Assembly: GCA_009838075.1 (NCBI GenBank)
Contig: VXSG01000011.1
Coordinates: 20,441 to 74,847, forward strand
Source of the DNA: Boseongicola sp. SB0665_bin_10
Lineage (GTDB): Bacteria > Pseudomonadota > Alphaproteobacteria > Rhodobacterales > Rhodobacteraceae
Reading direction: 5' to 3'
Length of the DNA stretch: 54,407 bases
Positions within the stretch are counted from its first letter, which is position 1; the number at the start of each line of letters is the position of its first letter. This document shows positions 31,311 to 39,068 of this stretch, piece by piece. The notes below the pieces were generated by a model that saw only the letters and a program-made list of their open reading frames with translations, had not been told where the DNA came from and ran no database searches. A program made the translations under genes and the position numbers.

Positions 31311-32788
31311 GGCGCTTCCCGCCCTTCACGGAACCGCTTCCGCGCCGTGTCGCGGCGTCCGCGCTCGCGTGGGCGATCCTGGCCGGTGCCGCGCCGGCGC
31401 AGGATCCGGATCCGGACGGCATCGGCGCCGGCCTCCTGGACATCGCCCGGGAAGCGCTGCCCGCCGGGCGGCCGGCGACGCCGGATGCCGCGGCCCAGAA
31501 GAACGCGCGCGCGCCGGAACTGGTGGCCGTCCCGCATCCTTCCGGAGGCGCGGAGATCGTTCCCCTTGGCGATTCGTCCGGATCCGCCGCCACGCCCGCC
31601 ACGCAGGATGCCGGAACCGCGGTCGTGGCGGAGCCGCTGCCGCAAGACCGCGACCCGGCCGGGCTTTCGGCCACAGAGATGGCCGATGTCGGCACGGAGT
31701 CCGCTGGCGCGGCCGATCCCGCCGCCACGGCGTCGCCAGCCGATTCCGCTGACGGAACGGCGAGGGCGGGGGCCGAGACGACGACGCCCGCCCCTTCCGA
31801 AGGGTCATTGGAGGGTCCGGAGAAGGACGCCGTCGCGGCGAAGTCCGCCGATCCGGTGGACCTGCTGAAAGGTCTCTGGCGCGAGGCGGTGGCGTCGGGT
31901 GACACGTCGGAGGGATTCGAGACCTGGCTTTCGGCGGCGCTGAACCCGAAGCCCGAGGACCCGAGCCTTCCGGAGAGCCAGGCGGGCCGCAGCCGCGAGG
32001 TCGCGGTCGCCTGGAGCCGGCGCACCGGGCCGGTCGCGCTCGGCAAGGCGGGCCGGGTCGTGACCACCTTCGGCGAATCGATCCCCGTGGCGCACTGCTC
32101 GCCGCTGAAGGTCTGCTACATCGAGCTGGAGCCAGGCGAGACGCTGACCGACACGCCGTCGGTGGGCGACTCGCTCCGCTGGCAGGTCGCGCTCAAGGTG
32201 CAGGGCCGGAACCCGGAGACGCCGGTCCTCGAGATCAAGCCTGCGGCGGACGCCGTGGAGACCAATCTCGTCATTCCCACCGACCGGCGGCTCTACACGA
32301 TCACGCTGGTGAACGATCCCGAATTCCACACTCCGATCGTGGCTTTCCGCTGGCCGGACAGCGAGGTCCGCGCGGCCGCCGAACGCATCGAGCGGCAGAT
32401 GGCCGAGGAGCTGGCGGCGGAGGCGGCCCTCGCGGAAGAGGCGGCGGTTCGCGCGGACGTCACGGCCGCCGAGATGGCGCATTCCGGCGTGCCGACCGAA
32501 TCCGGCCCCCGCGCGGCGGAGCTGCTGGACTTCCGGTTCAAGGTCACCGGCGACGCGGCATTCCGGCCGGTCCGCGTCTTCGCGGACGGGTCCCGGACCT
32601 ACATCGACCTGCATCCGCGCTACCGCGGCCCCCTGCCCGTGATCGTCGCGGGCAAGGCCGAGGGCAACGCGGCGCTCAACACCCGCGTCTCGGCCAGCGG
32701 CAGCCGGCTGGTGGCCGACAGGGTGATCACCGACGTCTGGCTCCAGTCGGGACGCGAGCGCGTCCGGATCCGGAGGACGGCGAATTGA
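31307..32788 (+). CDS. trbG: VirB9/TrbG core-complex protein with long N-terminal extension
   Basis: 493 residues from GTG 31307 (GTGA overlap). Signal peptide ending AAPAQ, then about 200 residues of low-complexity Ala/Pro/Ser/Glu-rich sequence, then VirB9 from about 235: GRVVTTFGESIPVAHCSPLK, YIELEPGETLTDTPSVGDSL, LVIPTDRRLYTITLVND; and the C-terminal domain LLDFRFKVTG...FRPVRVFADGSRTYIDLHPRY. VirB9 forms the outer-membrane ring with VirB7 and VirB10. The disordered extension is longer than usual. Confidence 0.9.
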   Translation: MRRFPPFTEPLPRRVAASALAWAILAGAAPAQDPDPDGIGAGLLDIAREALPAGRPATPDAAAQKNARAPELVAVPHPSGGAEIVPLGDSSGSAATPATQDAGTAVVAEPLPQDRDPAGLSATEMADVGTESAGAADPAATASPADSADGTARAGAETTTPAPSEGSLEGPEKDAVAAKSADPVDLLKGLWREAVASGDTSEGFETWLSAALNPKPEDPSLPESQAGRSREVAVAWSRRTGPVALGKAGRVVTTFGESIPVAHCSPLKVCYIELEPGETLTDTPSVGDSLRWQVALKVQGRNPETPVLEIKPAADAVETNLVIPTDRRLYTITLVNDPEFHTPIVAFRWPDSEVRAAAERIERQMAEELAAEAALAEEAAVRADVTAAEMAHSGVPTESGPRAAELLDFRFKVTGDAAFRPVRVFADGSRTYIDLHPRYRGPLPVIVAGKAEGNAALNTRVSASGSRLVADRVITDVWLQSGRERVRIRRTAN

Positions 32789-33273
32789 CGATGCGCCCTT
32801 CCCTCCGGCGCGCGCCGCGCCTTGCGGCCGCAGCCGCTCTCGCGCTGCTCGCGGCGTGCTCCGGCACGGGCAGCTTCACGGAAGCGTTCCGGGGCGGCGG
32901 CGACGCGGGCCTGACCGACGTCCAGTCCTGCGCCGTCGGCTACGATCTCGCGCGCCAGGTTCACGAACGCGTGGCGCTGAGGCGAACGGTGCTGCTCGCG
33001 CCCAGGCGGGAAAGCGCCTGCGAGCGCCATGCGCTGGAGTATCTCCGCCGCACCGGCTTCCGGATCGACGGGACAGGACGCGGCGGCGTGAGTTTCGACA
33101 TCGCGGTCGACCGGATGGAGGACGGCGACGTGGCGGCGGTGGCCGAGATCGGCGGCAGCCTTCGCATCTCCAGGATGTACACGCCCGTCGCGACAGGCGT
33201 GCTCGCCGCCTCGGCCGTCACCGTGCAGCAGCTCGATCCGGACACGTACATTTCGAGGGGGGCAAGCTGGTGA
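32785..33273 (+). CDS. Conjugation lipoprotein (TrbH/VirB7-like)
   Basis: 162 residues from TTG 32785 (or ATG 32791). Lipoprotein signal with LLAAC lipobox (ALALLAACSGTG). The rest includes a small domain with GGVSFDIAVDRMEDGDVAAV. In Trb operons a lipoprotein TrbH follows trbG; this gene has that position and would serve as the VirB7-type outer-membrane anchor. Its stop overlaps a GTG at 33270 that begins a copy of the virB4 start. Confidence 0.72.
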   Translation: MTMRPSLRRAPRLAAAAALALLAACSGTGSFTEAFRGGGDAGLTDVQSCAVGYDLARQVHERVALRRTVLLAPRRESACERHALEYLRRTGFRIDGTGRGGVSFDIAVDRMEDGDVAAVAEIGGSLRISRMYTPVATGVLAASAVTVQQLDPDTYISRGASW

Positions 33274-33286
33274 CGGCCGTGCGAAG

Positions 33287-33345
33287 CTTCATCGACGTCC
33301 CGGACCGGGACGCTGCCGGCGTCCTTCTCCACGACGTCGATGAAG
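33287..33345. repeat. Inverted repeat built from the virB4 start sequence
   Basis: CTTCATCGACGTC at 33287-33299 is perfectly inverted at 33333-33345 with a 33-base loop. Read on the minus strand, the right arm gives VTNFIDVVEKD, a third version of the virB4 N-terminus. It lies downstream of the inverted gene and could form a hairpin at the end of its transcript, or be a trace of the rearrangement. Confidence 0.8.
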
Positions 33346-33392
33346 TTCGTCACGTGCACGCTCCCTTGCGGCGGTTCCAGGCGCTGCGAACG

Positions 33393-33677
33393 TCAGTGCA
33401 TGGCGGCGGCAAGTTCGGCAAGCCTTTGCAGGACGAGAACCACGAGGACGGCGCCGGCGATGAGCTTGATCCACTTGAGATCGGTGACGATCCTGGCGAA
33501 TTCGGACGTGATCCCGGCAGTGTGCGTGCTGACAGAGCCCATGTCGGCCCTGGTCTCGGCCACGCCGGTCACTCCGTCCCTGATCGCGGCGGTGATCGCC
33601 TCTGCCTGACGTTCCTCGATGCCGCTCTCCTGAAGGAGCCGCATGGTCGCCATCGTGTCGAAGGGAACGCCTGCCAT
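33393..33677 (-). CDS. DUF1640/CCDC90-like coiled-coil membrane protein
   Basis: 94 residues from ATG 33677 with a GGGAGAAA ribosome site. Head motif FDTMATMRLLQESGIEERQA, neck (GVTGVAETRADMGS), and a C-terminal transmembrane helix (WIKLIAGAVLVVLVLQRLAE). A TTGACC / 17-base / CATGTG promoter candidate lies at 33705-33733 on the minus strand, just inside the region before the virB4 start. Function unknown. Confidence 0.8.
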   Translation of the reverse strand: MAGVPFDTMATMRLLQESGIEERQAEAITAAIRDGVTGVAETRADMGSVSTHTAGITSEFARIVTDLKWIKLIAGAVLVVLVLQRLAELAAAMH

Positions 33678-33736
33678 CCGCGTTTCTCCCGGCTGTTTCC
33701 GAAACACATGAACACGCGATGCCACGGGGTCAAGCC

Positions 33737-36094
33737 ATGACCGCGCGGCGCTTCATCGACGTCCTGAACTGGGGCGCGCTGGTCGCCCCCGGCGTGATGG
33801 CCTGCAAGGACGGCTCGTTGCTGGCCGGCTGGGAAGTCGCCGGCATCGACACGGAGAGCCTGGAGCCGGACGCGCTGGCGGGGCACCTGGAGCATGTCGC
33901 CATCGGGCTGTCGAAGCTCGGCGACGGCGAGACGGTATGGTCCGTTTTCGAGCGCCGCCCCCGGGTTCCGGAGGCGGAGCCGGCAAGGTCCGGTCGCGAG
34001 GCGCTGGACGCGCTGGCGCTGGAAGCGCACCTGATGCTCGCCGACGAGGGCACGACCTGGAGCGACAGGCTGCTCCTGTTCCTCGGCTGGATGCCGGAGG
34101 CGCCGGGCAGCCTCGGCCAGACGCTGGCCGGCTTCGACGAGGCGATGGCGAGGACGGAGAGCCGTTTCGGGTCGACGTTCGGGCTTCGCCGCCTCGTGCC
34201 GGAGGGTCCGGGCGCGCCCTGCCCGTTCTGCGGCGCCCTTGCGGGCCTCCTGGGGCAGTCGCGCACCGCGCCGCGCTTCGGGGAGGACGACCTGCCCGTG
34301 GGGATGGACATGCTGCTCGGGGCCGGGGTGCGCCAGTCACGGCGCACGGGGCCGCTCACGCTCGACGGGCGCGCGATCGCCGTGCTCGCGCTGGAGGGCC
34401 TGCCCGTCACCTACGGGATCGCGCCGTTCGAGCGCTTCCAGGACCTGCCCTGCGCATTCTCCTGGGTCACGCGCTACGAGGCGCTGTCGCCGGCATCCGC
34501 ACGGCCCGCAGTGCGACGGCGGCAGCGCTTCTGGCTGCAGGGCTCGGCGGACTTCCTCGCGAACATAGGGGGCGAGAGCGCGGGCCGCCGCGACCAGTAC
34601 GGCGACGCGATGGCGGAGAGCCTCGACCCTGTCCTGGCCCGCATCTCGCGCGGCGAGGAGGGCCACGGCCATCACGTCTCCGTCTTCCTGCTGCAGGGCG
34701 AGAGCCGCGCCGCGCTGGAGCCGTCGCTTTCGCTCATCCGGTCGGCGGCGGACGACGGGCATTACGGGCTCAGGGAGGAGCGCGTCAACGCGGTCCCTGC
34801 GCTCCTGTCCGCCCTTCCCGGCCACACGACGGTGAACGCCCGCCGCGCGGTCCTGCGCGCGCAGGCGATGGCGGACCTGATGCCGGTGCGCACGATCTGG
34901 CGCGGCAGCGCCACCTGCCCCTCGCCGCGCCTGCCCGCGGGCACGCCCGCCCTGCTGGAGGCGCGGTCCAGGACGGGCGAGCACGTCCACGTCAACCTGC
35001 ACGTCGGCGACGTGGGGCACACGCTCCTTTTCGGCCCGACGGGCGCAGGCAAGTCCGTCCTCCTGGGCCGGATCGCGGCGGCATGGCTCCGCTACCCGGA
35101 CGCGCAGGTGATCTGGTTCGACCGCCAGCGGTCTTCCGCGCACGCCTGCGCGGCGCTCGGCGGCACGTTCCTGGAGCCCGGCGTGCCGGGATCGGGCGGC
35201 ATCGCGCCCTTCGCCCGCCTCGGCCGCCTGGGCGCGTCCTGGGGCCTCGCGTGGCTGACGGCTCTGGTCGAGGCCGGGCTCGGCCGTCCCTTGGCGCCCG
35301 AAGAGGCGGCGGAACTGCGCGGCGCGGTGGACTCGCTCAAGGGGACCCCGCGCCCGACGCTGCGCAACGCGTGGGAGTACGTCCAGTCCCGGCCGCTCAG
35401 GCAGGTGCTGGACGCCTGGTGCGAGGGCCCGGACGCGGGAATGTTCGACGCCGACGAGGTGGACGTGGGCGCAGCGCTGGACACGGCGCCGCTCACGGTG
35501 TTCGAGACCCACACGCTTTTCGGCGAGCGTCCCGTCGTGACGATGCTGGCGATGGACTACGTGTTCGCGGAGACGGACCGGCGCTTCGACGGGCGGCCGA
35601 CGCTCGTGGTCCTTGACGAGGCGTGGAGCTTCTTCGCCCACCCGCTCTGGATCGACCGCATCCGCAGCTGGCTCAAGGAGGGCCGGAAGCTGAACGTCGC
35701 CGTCCTGATGGCGACGCAGTCCGTGGCGGACGCGGCGCGGAGCGCGCTGACCGAGGACCTGCTTGAGAGCTGCCCGACGACGCTGTTCCTGCCCAATCCC
35801 GAGGCGGAGACGCGCGCGTCCCGCCAGCACTACGAGGCGCTGGGGCTGGAACCCGCCCAGGTCGGGCTGGTCGCGCGAATCGCGCCGAAGCGGGAGCTTT
35901 ACCTGGTGCAGCCGGGCGGCAAGCGGGTCATCAGCCTGCCGATGGGCCCCGCCGCGCTATCGATCCTTGGCCGCACCGGCGCCGACGACAGCGCCCGCGC
36001 GCTGAAGCTCCGGCCCGGCGATCCCGAGTACTGGAAGGAGGACTTCGCGAATGACACTGGAATCGACCTTGGCCGGCCGCAGGACGCGGCCTGA
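33737..36094 (+). CDS. trbE: VirB4/TrbE conjugation ATPase
   Basis: 785 residues; ATG 33737 chosen because it overlaps the relay stop and matches the duplicated start. Walker A at about 432-440 (FGPTGAGKSVLL), Walker B at about 624-634 (LVVLDEAWSFF), then RSWLKEGRKLNVAVLMATQS, the VirB4/TrbE motor signature. The N-terminal third is the VirB4 membrane-proximal domain. It energises assembly of the pilus and interacts with VirB3, here encoded upstream on the opposite strand. Confidence 0.93.
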   Translation: MTARRFIDVLNWGALVAPGVMACKDGSLLAGWEVAGIDTESLEPDALAGHLEHVAIGLSKLGDGETVWSVFERRPRVPEAEPARSGREALDALALEAHLMLADEGTTWSDRLLLFLGWMPEAPGSLGQTLAGFDEAMARTESRFGSTFGLRRLVPEGPGAPCPFCGALAGLLGQSRTAPRFGEDDLPVGMDMLLGAGVRQSRRTGPLTLDGRAIAVLALEGLPVTYGIAPFERFQDLPCAFSWVTRYEALSPASARPAVRRRQRFWLQGSADFLANIGGESAGRRDQYGDAMAESLDPVLARISRGEEGHGHHVSVFLLQGESRAALEPSLSLIRSAADDGHYGLREERVNAVPALLSALPGHTTVNARRAVLRAQAMADLMPVRTIWRGSATCPSPRLPAGTPALLEARSRTGEHVHVNLHVGDVGHTLLFGPTGAGKSVLLGRIAAAWLRYPDAQVIWFDRQRSSAHACAALGGTFLEPGVPGSGGIAPFARLGRLGASWGLAWLTALVEAGLGRPLAPEEAAELRGAVDSLKGTPRPTLRNAWEYVQSRPLRQVLDAWCEGPDAGMFDADEVDVGAALDTAPLTVFETHTLFGERPVVTMLAMDYVFAETDRRFDGRPTLVVLDEAWSFFAHPLWIDRIRSWLKEGRKLNVAVLMATQSVADAARSALTEDLLESCPTTLFLPNPEAETRASRQHYEALGLEPAQVGLVARIAPKRELYLVQPGGKRVISLPMGPAALSILGRTGADDSARALKLRPGDPEYWKEDFANDTGIDLGRPQDAA

Positions 36095-36914
36095 ATCGCG
36101 CGTGTCCGGAACGGTGCGCGCGCTCGCACTGGCCGCAGGCCTTGCGCTTGCACCCTTCGCCGCCCCGGCGGGCGGCCTCACCGGCATGGCAACGGAGTGG
36201 ACGCAGCTTCTCAACAACGCGGAACTCGGTCGCCTGCTGAACGTGGAGACCCGGTCGCTGGCGACGGCGACGCAGAGCCTCTCCGTGGAGACGCGGCAGC
36301 TGCAGACGGAGCTGCAGGCGCTGGAGATCATGCGGCGGAACGTGCTGAAGCTGCCTGCCAGCCACGTCGCCAACGTGATCGAGCCTGTCCTGCGGCTCCG
36401 CCGCATCGCGGGCCAGGCCGGCAGCATCGCCGTCGACGGCCGCAGCATCGACGCGTTCCTGCGCTCGGACCTGGTCACGGACCGGCTTTACGACCGGCGG
36501 GGCCTCGACCGTGCGCGGCTCACGGAAAGCTACGACGACTGGAGCGCGCGCTGGGGCGCCTCGATGGAGACGAACCTGCGCCAGACCGGCTTCACGCTCG
36601 AGGACGTCGAGACCGAGGCGCGGCTGATCGACAGGATCCAGTCGCGGATGGGCACCGAGGAGGGCCAGATGCAGGTTCTCCAGGGCGCGAACCAGGTCGC
36701 GGCATCGATGGCCCGGCAGATGAACGACCTGCGGCGGATCACGGCGACGCAGGCCGAGCAGACCAGCATCGCCTGGGGGCGCCAGCTTGACGAGATGGAC
36801 CGCCGCGAGGCGGCGGAGCGCGCGCACCGGCAGTCGGTCGACGAGTCGCTGGAGCGCATCCGGGCCTACGGGGACGGAAAGTCGCTGAACGAGATCTTCG
36901 GGGTGGGGGAGTGA
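36051..36914 (+). CDS. trbJ: TrbJ/VirB5 minor pilus protein
   Basis: 287 residues, overlapping the virB4 end by 44 bases. Signal peptide (VRALALAAGLALAPFAAPAGG), then a helical protein with IEWTQLLNN-like start (ATEWTQLLNNAELGRLL), long heptad-like stretches (QSLSVETRQLQTELQALEIM) and QANQVAASMARQMNDLRRI-type C-terminus (NQVAASMARQMNDLRRITAT), all typical of TrbJ. It would sit at the tip of the conjugative pilus. Confidence 0.88.
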   Translation: MTLESTLAGRRTRPESRVSGTVRALALAAGLALAPFAAPAGGLTGMATEWTQLLNNAELGRLLNVETRSLATATQSLSVETRQLQTELQALEIMRRNVLKLPASHVANVIEPVLRLRRIAGQAGSIAVDGRSIDAFLRSDLVTDRLYDRRGLDRARLTESYDDWSARWGASMETNLRQTGFTLEDVETEARLIDRIQSRMGTEEGQMQVLQGANQVAASMARQMNDLRRITATQAEQTSIAWGRQLDEMDRREAAERAHRQSVDESLERIRAYGDGKSLNEIFGVGE

Positions 36915-38119
36915 CGGTCATGACGCATCATCGTCTTTCGGGCCGTCGGCAGGCCATCCGGACATTCCCTTCGGCGGCGATCGCCGGCATCGCCGTCGGC
37001 ACGTTCCTGCTCCGGGCCGATCCGGCGTTCGCCCAGCTCGCCGCCGGCGGGACCCTTGACACCTCGCTCGAGGGGCTGAAGTGGACGCTGGACCAGTCGG
37101 GCGCCCTTCTCGCCGAAAGGGCGCAGCAGCTTCTGCTCGGCCTGCTCGTGTTCAATTTCGTCTGGCGTGGCGGGAGGTGGGCGCTCTCCAGCCAGTCGTT
37201 CTCGGACTTCGCCGAGGCGATGGTTTACACGATCGGGATCGCCACCCTGGCCTGGGGCTTCGCGGCCGCCGTCCCCGACGTGGTGGGCTGGCTTGCCGCC
37301 ACCGCGTCGGACATCACGAACCAGGTGACGACCGGCGCGGCAGAGGCTTTCGTTCCGGCGGCCGTGACGCCGTCCGGCATCGTCCGGGACGGGCTCTGGC
37401 GCATCCTCGAGTGGGAACGGAGGATCGAGTGGAATCCGGGCACCTGGATCTACCTCGTCTGCGTCTTCGTCTCCGTCTTCGTGCTGGCGGTCAAGCTGGC
37501 GATGGTCATCGTCGTCTACGCGGAGCTGTACCTGGTCGGGCTCATCGGGATCTTCACGCTGGGCTTCGCGGGCCTGGCGCAGACGCAAGGCATCGCCGCG
37601 CGTTACGTCATGGGTCTGTTCGGCAAGGGCTTCAAGCTGCTGGCGCTGCTTCTGCTCGTGAGCCAGACCGAGAGCCTGGCGGACGTGGTCGCCACCCCTG
37701 ACCTCGAGGGCGCGCTGAGCGCGGTTCTGCTCCAGGCCGTGGGCGCCGTGATGATCATAATGCTTCCCGGCGCCGTGGAACGGCTTGTCGCGGGATCCGC
37801 GATCGGCGACGCGGCGGCCGGTGCGGCAACGAAAGTGGGCGGCGCCGTGTCATCCGGCCTGGGCGCGGCCGCGGGCGGCCTGGCCGGCGGCGCAGGTGGC
37901 GCGGCCGTGGGCGCCGCGAAGGGCGCCTGGACGGCCCGCAAGGCGGGCGGCAAGGCGATGGCGAAGGCGGCGGGGATCGATGCCGCGAAGGGCGCCTGGA
38001 ACTGGGGCAGCGCGGGACGGCAGGGCAAGATCACGGAACAGCTTGGCTCGCGGATGGGCCGGCGCGTGAACCGCCTCGGCGCCTCCAAGCCGAAGGGCGG
38101 GAAGGAGGGCGGCTCGTGA
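36911..38119 (+). CDS. trbL: TrbL/VirB6 polytopic channel protein
   Basis: 402 residues from GTG 36911 (GTGA). Signal-like N-terminus ending DPAFAQ, then about five to six membrane helices between 70 and 300 (WIYLVCVFVSVFVLAVKLAM, ELYLVGLIGIFTLGFAGLAQ). The C-terminus is a long Gly/Ala-rich, Lys-rich tail (AAAGGLAGGAGGAAVGAAKG), as in TrbL proteins. Inner-membrane channel of the secretion system. Confidence 0.9.
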   Translation: MTVMTHHRLSGRRQAIRTFPSAAIAGIAVGTFLLRADPAFAQLAAGGTLDTSLEGLKWTLDQSGALLAERAQQLLLGLLVFNFVWRGGRWALSSQSFSDFAEAMVYTIGIATLAWGFAAAVPDVVGWLAATASDITNQVTTGAAEAFVPAAVTPSGIVRDGLWRILEWERRIEWNPGTWIYLVCVFVSVFVLAVKLAMVIVVYAELYLVGLIGIFTLGFAGLAQTQGIAARYVMGLFGKGFKLLALLLLVSQTESLADVVATPDLEGALSAVLLQAVGAVMIIMLPGAVERLVAGSAIGDAAAGAATKVGGAVSSGLGAAAGGLAGGAGGAAVGAAKGAWTARKAGGKAMAKAAGIDAAKGAWNWGSAGRQGKITEQLGSRMGRRVNRLGASKPKGGKEGGS

Positions 38120-38403
38120 CCGCGGCAATCGGTGATGCGCTCGGATGGGGCATTGGTACGACCGTCTTCAGGATGCTGGCGTTGTTCGTGGTGCTGATCG
38201 TGATCGCGCTTGCGGGCCGGACGTGCTTCGGGGTCGCGGGGGTCCTGAAGCGGTCCTGGCATCGGCGGCTGCGCGTCGGGGAAGGCCCCGCCTTGGCCGC
38301 CACCGGCGACCGGGAGGCGCAGCCGGGCGCGATGGAGGGCGGCGGCGGCACGCGAAGCCACCATCCGAAGTTCTTGCGACGCCCGAAGGACGCGCGGAAA
38401 TGA
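38116..38403 (+). CDS. Small membrane protein between trbL and trbF
   Basis: 95 residues from GTG 38116, coupled on both sides. One N-terminal transmembrane helix (FRMLALFVVLIVIALAGRTC) followed by a basic, disordered tail. Position is consistent with a minor T4SS component, but I do not recognise the family. Confidence 0.65.
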   Translation: MTAAIGDALGWGIGTTVFRMLALFVVLIVIALAGRTCFGVAGVLKRSWHRRLRVGEGPALAATGDREAQPGAMEGGGGTRSHHPKFLRRPKDARK

Positions 38404-39068
38404 GCGGCCGGACGGCCCCCCGGCCCGAGGACCGCGCCCGCGCAGCCTGGGAGGACCGCCACGCCTCGCTGGCGCTCGATCGCGACCGGTGGATGCGGGC
38501 CACGTTTGCCAGCCTGGGGCTGGCGGCCGTGGCCATGGGATTCGGCATCTGGGCGGCGGTCAGCACGGAATACGTGCCCTACGTCGTGACGATCGACGCG
38601 CTCAACCGGCCTGCCGCCGCGCTTGCCCCGCGCGAGGTCACGGACTGGGACGACGCGGTGGTGCGTCACGAGATCGGGGAGTTCGTGCGCGACTGGCGCT
38701 CGGTCTCCTCGGACGCGCGCGCGATGGAGGGGCGGCTCAGGCGGATCCAGTACCTGCTCGAGCCGGGCTCCGCCGCGAATCGCAAGGTCATCGAATGGGC
38801 AAGGGATCCCGACACCTCGCCCGTGGGGATCGCGAGAACGCACACGGTCGACGTGGCGATCGTGGCGGTCAACCTGCTCGGCGGCCGCAGCTGGCTGGTC
38901 GAGTGGACGGAGACGCGCCGCGCCCTCGGCACCGGCCGGGCCGGGGAGGTGCGCCGCTTCCAGGGCACGTTCGTGCTGGGGCGCAGGGCGGTGCGCGACG
39001 CCGCCGTGCTGCTGCGCAATCCCCTCGGCATGGTCGTGGAGGACTTCGACATCGTGAGGAAGGAATGA
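38400..39068 (+). CDS. trbF: TrbF/VirB8 inner-membrane assembly protein
   Basis: 222 residues, ATGA-coupled. Short cytoplasmic N-terminus with the WEDRHASLALDRDRWM motif, one transmembrane helix (ATFASLGLAAVAMGFGIWAA), then the VirB8 periplasmic fold (TEYVPYVVTIDALNRPAAAL; VVRHEIGEFVRDWRSVSSDA; WLVEWTETRR). It nucleates the assembly with VirB9 and VirB10. Confidence 0.92.
   Translation: MSGRTAPRPEDRARAAWEDRHASLALDRDRWMRATFASLGLAAVAMGFGIWAAVSTEYVPYVVTIDALNRPAAALAPREVTDWDDAVVRHEIGEFVRDWRSVSSDARAMEGRLRRIQYLLEPGSAANRKVIEWARDPDTSPVGIARTHTVDVAIVAVNLLGGRSWLVEWTETRRALGTGRAGEVRRFQGTFVLGRRAVRDAAVLLRNPLGMVVEDFDIVRKE

Larger units (their letters stand above)
33270..33740 (+). other. Antisense relay frame through the inverted gene before virB4
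   Basis: 156 codons open from GTG 33270 (overlapping the lipoprotein stop) to TGA 33738-33740, which overlaps the virB4 ATG. Codon-aligned antisense to 33393-33677. Its first residues, VTAVRSFIDVPDRD, are a degenerate copy of the virB4 N-terminus MTARRFIDVLNWG. Confidence 0.55.
33270..33764 (+). repeat. Duplicated virB4 start flanking the inverted gene
   Basis: 33270-33300 and 33737-33764 both carry a start codon, TGAC, and an identical 15-base GCTTCATCGACGTCC (33286-33300 and 33750-33764) in the same reading phase. The inverted DUF1640 gene and its promoter lie between. Confidence 0.85.
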
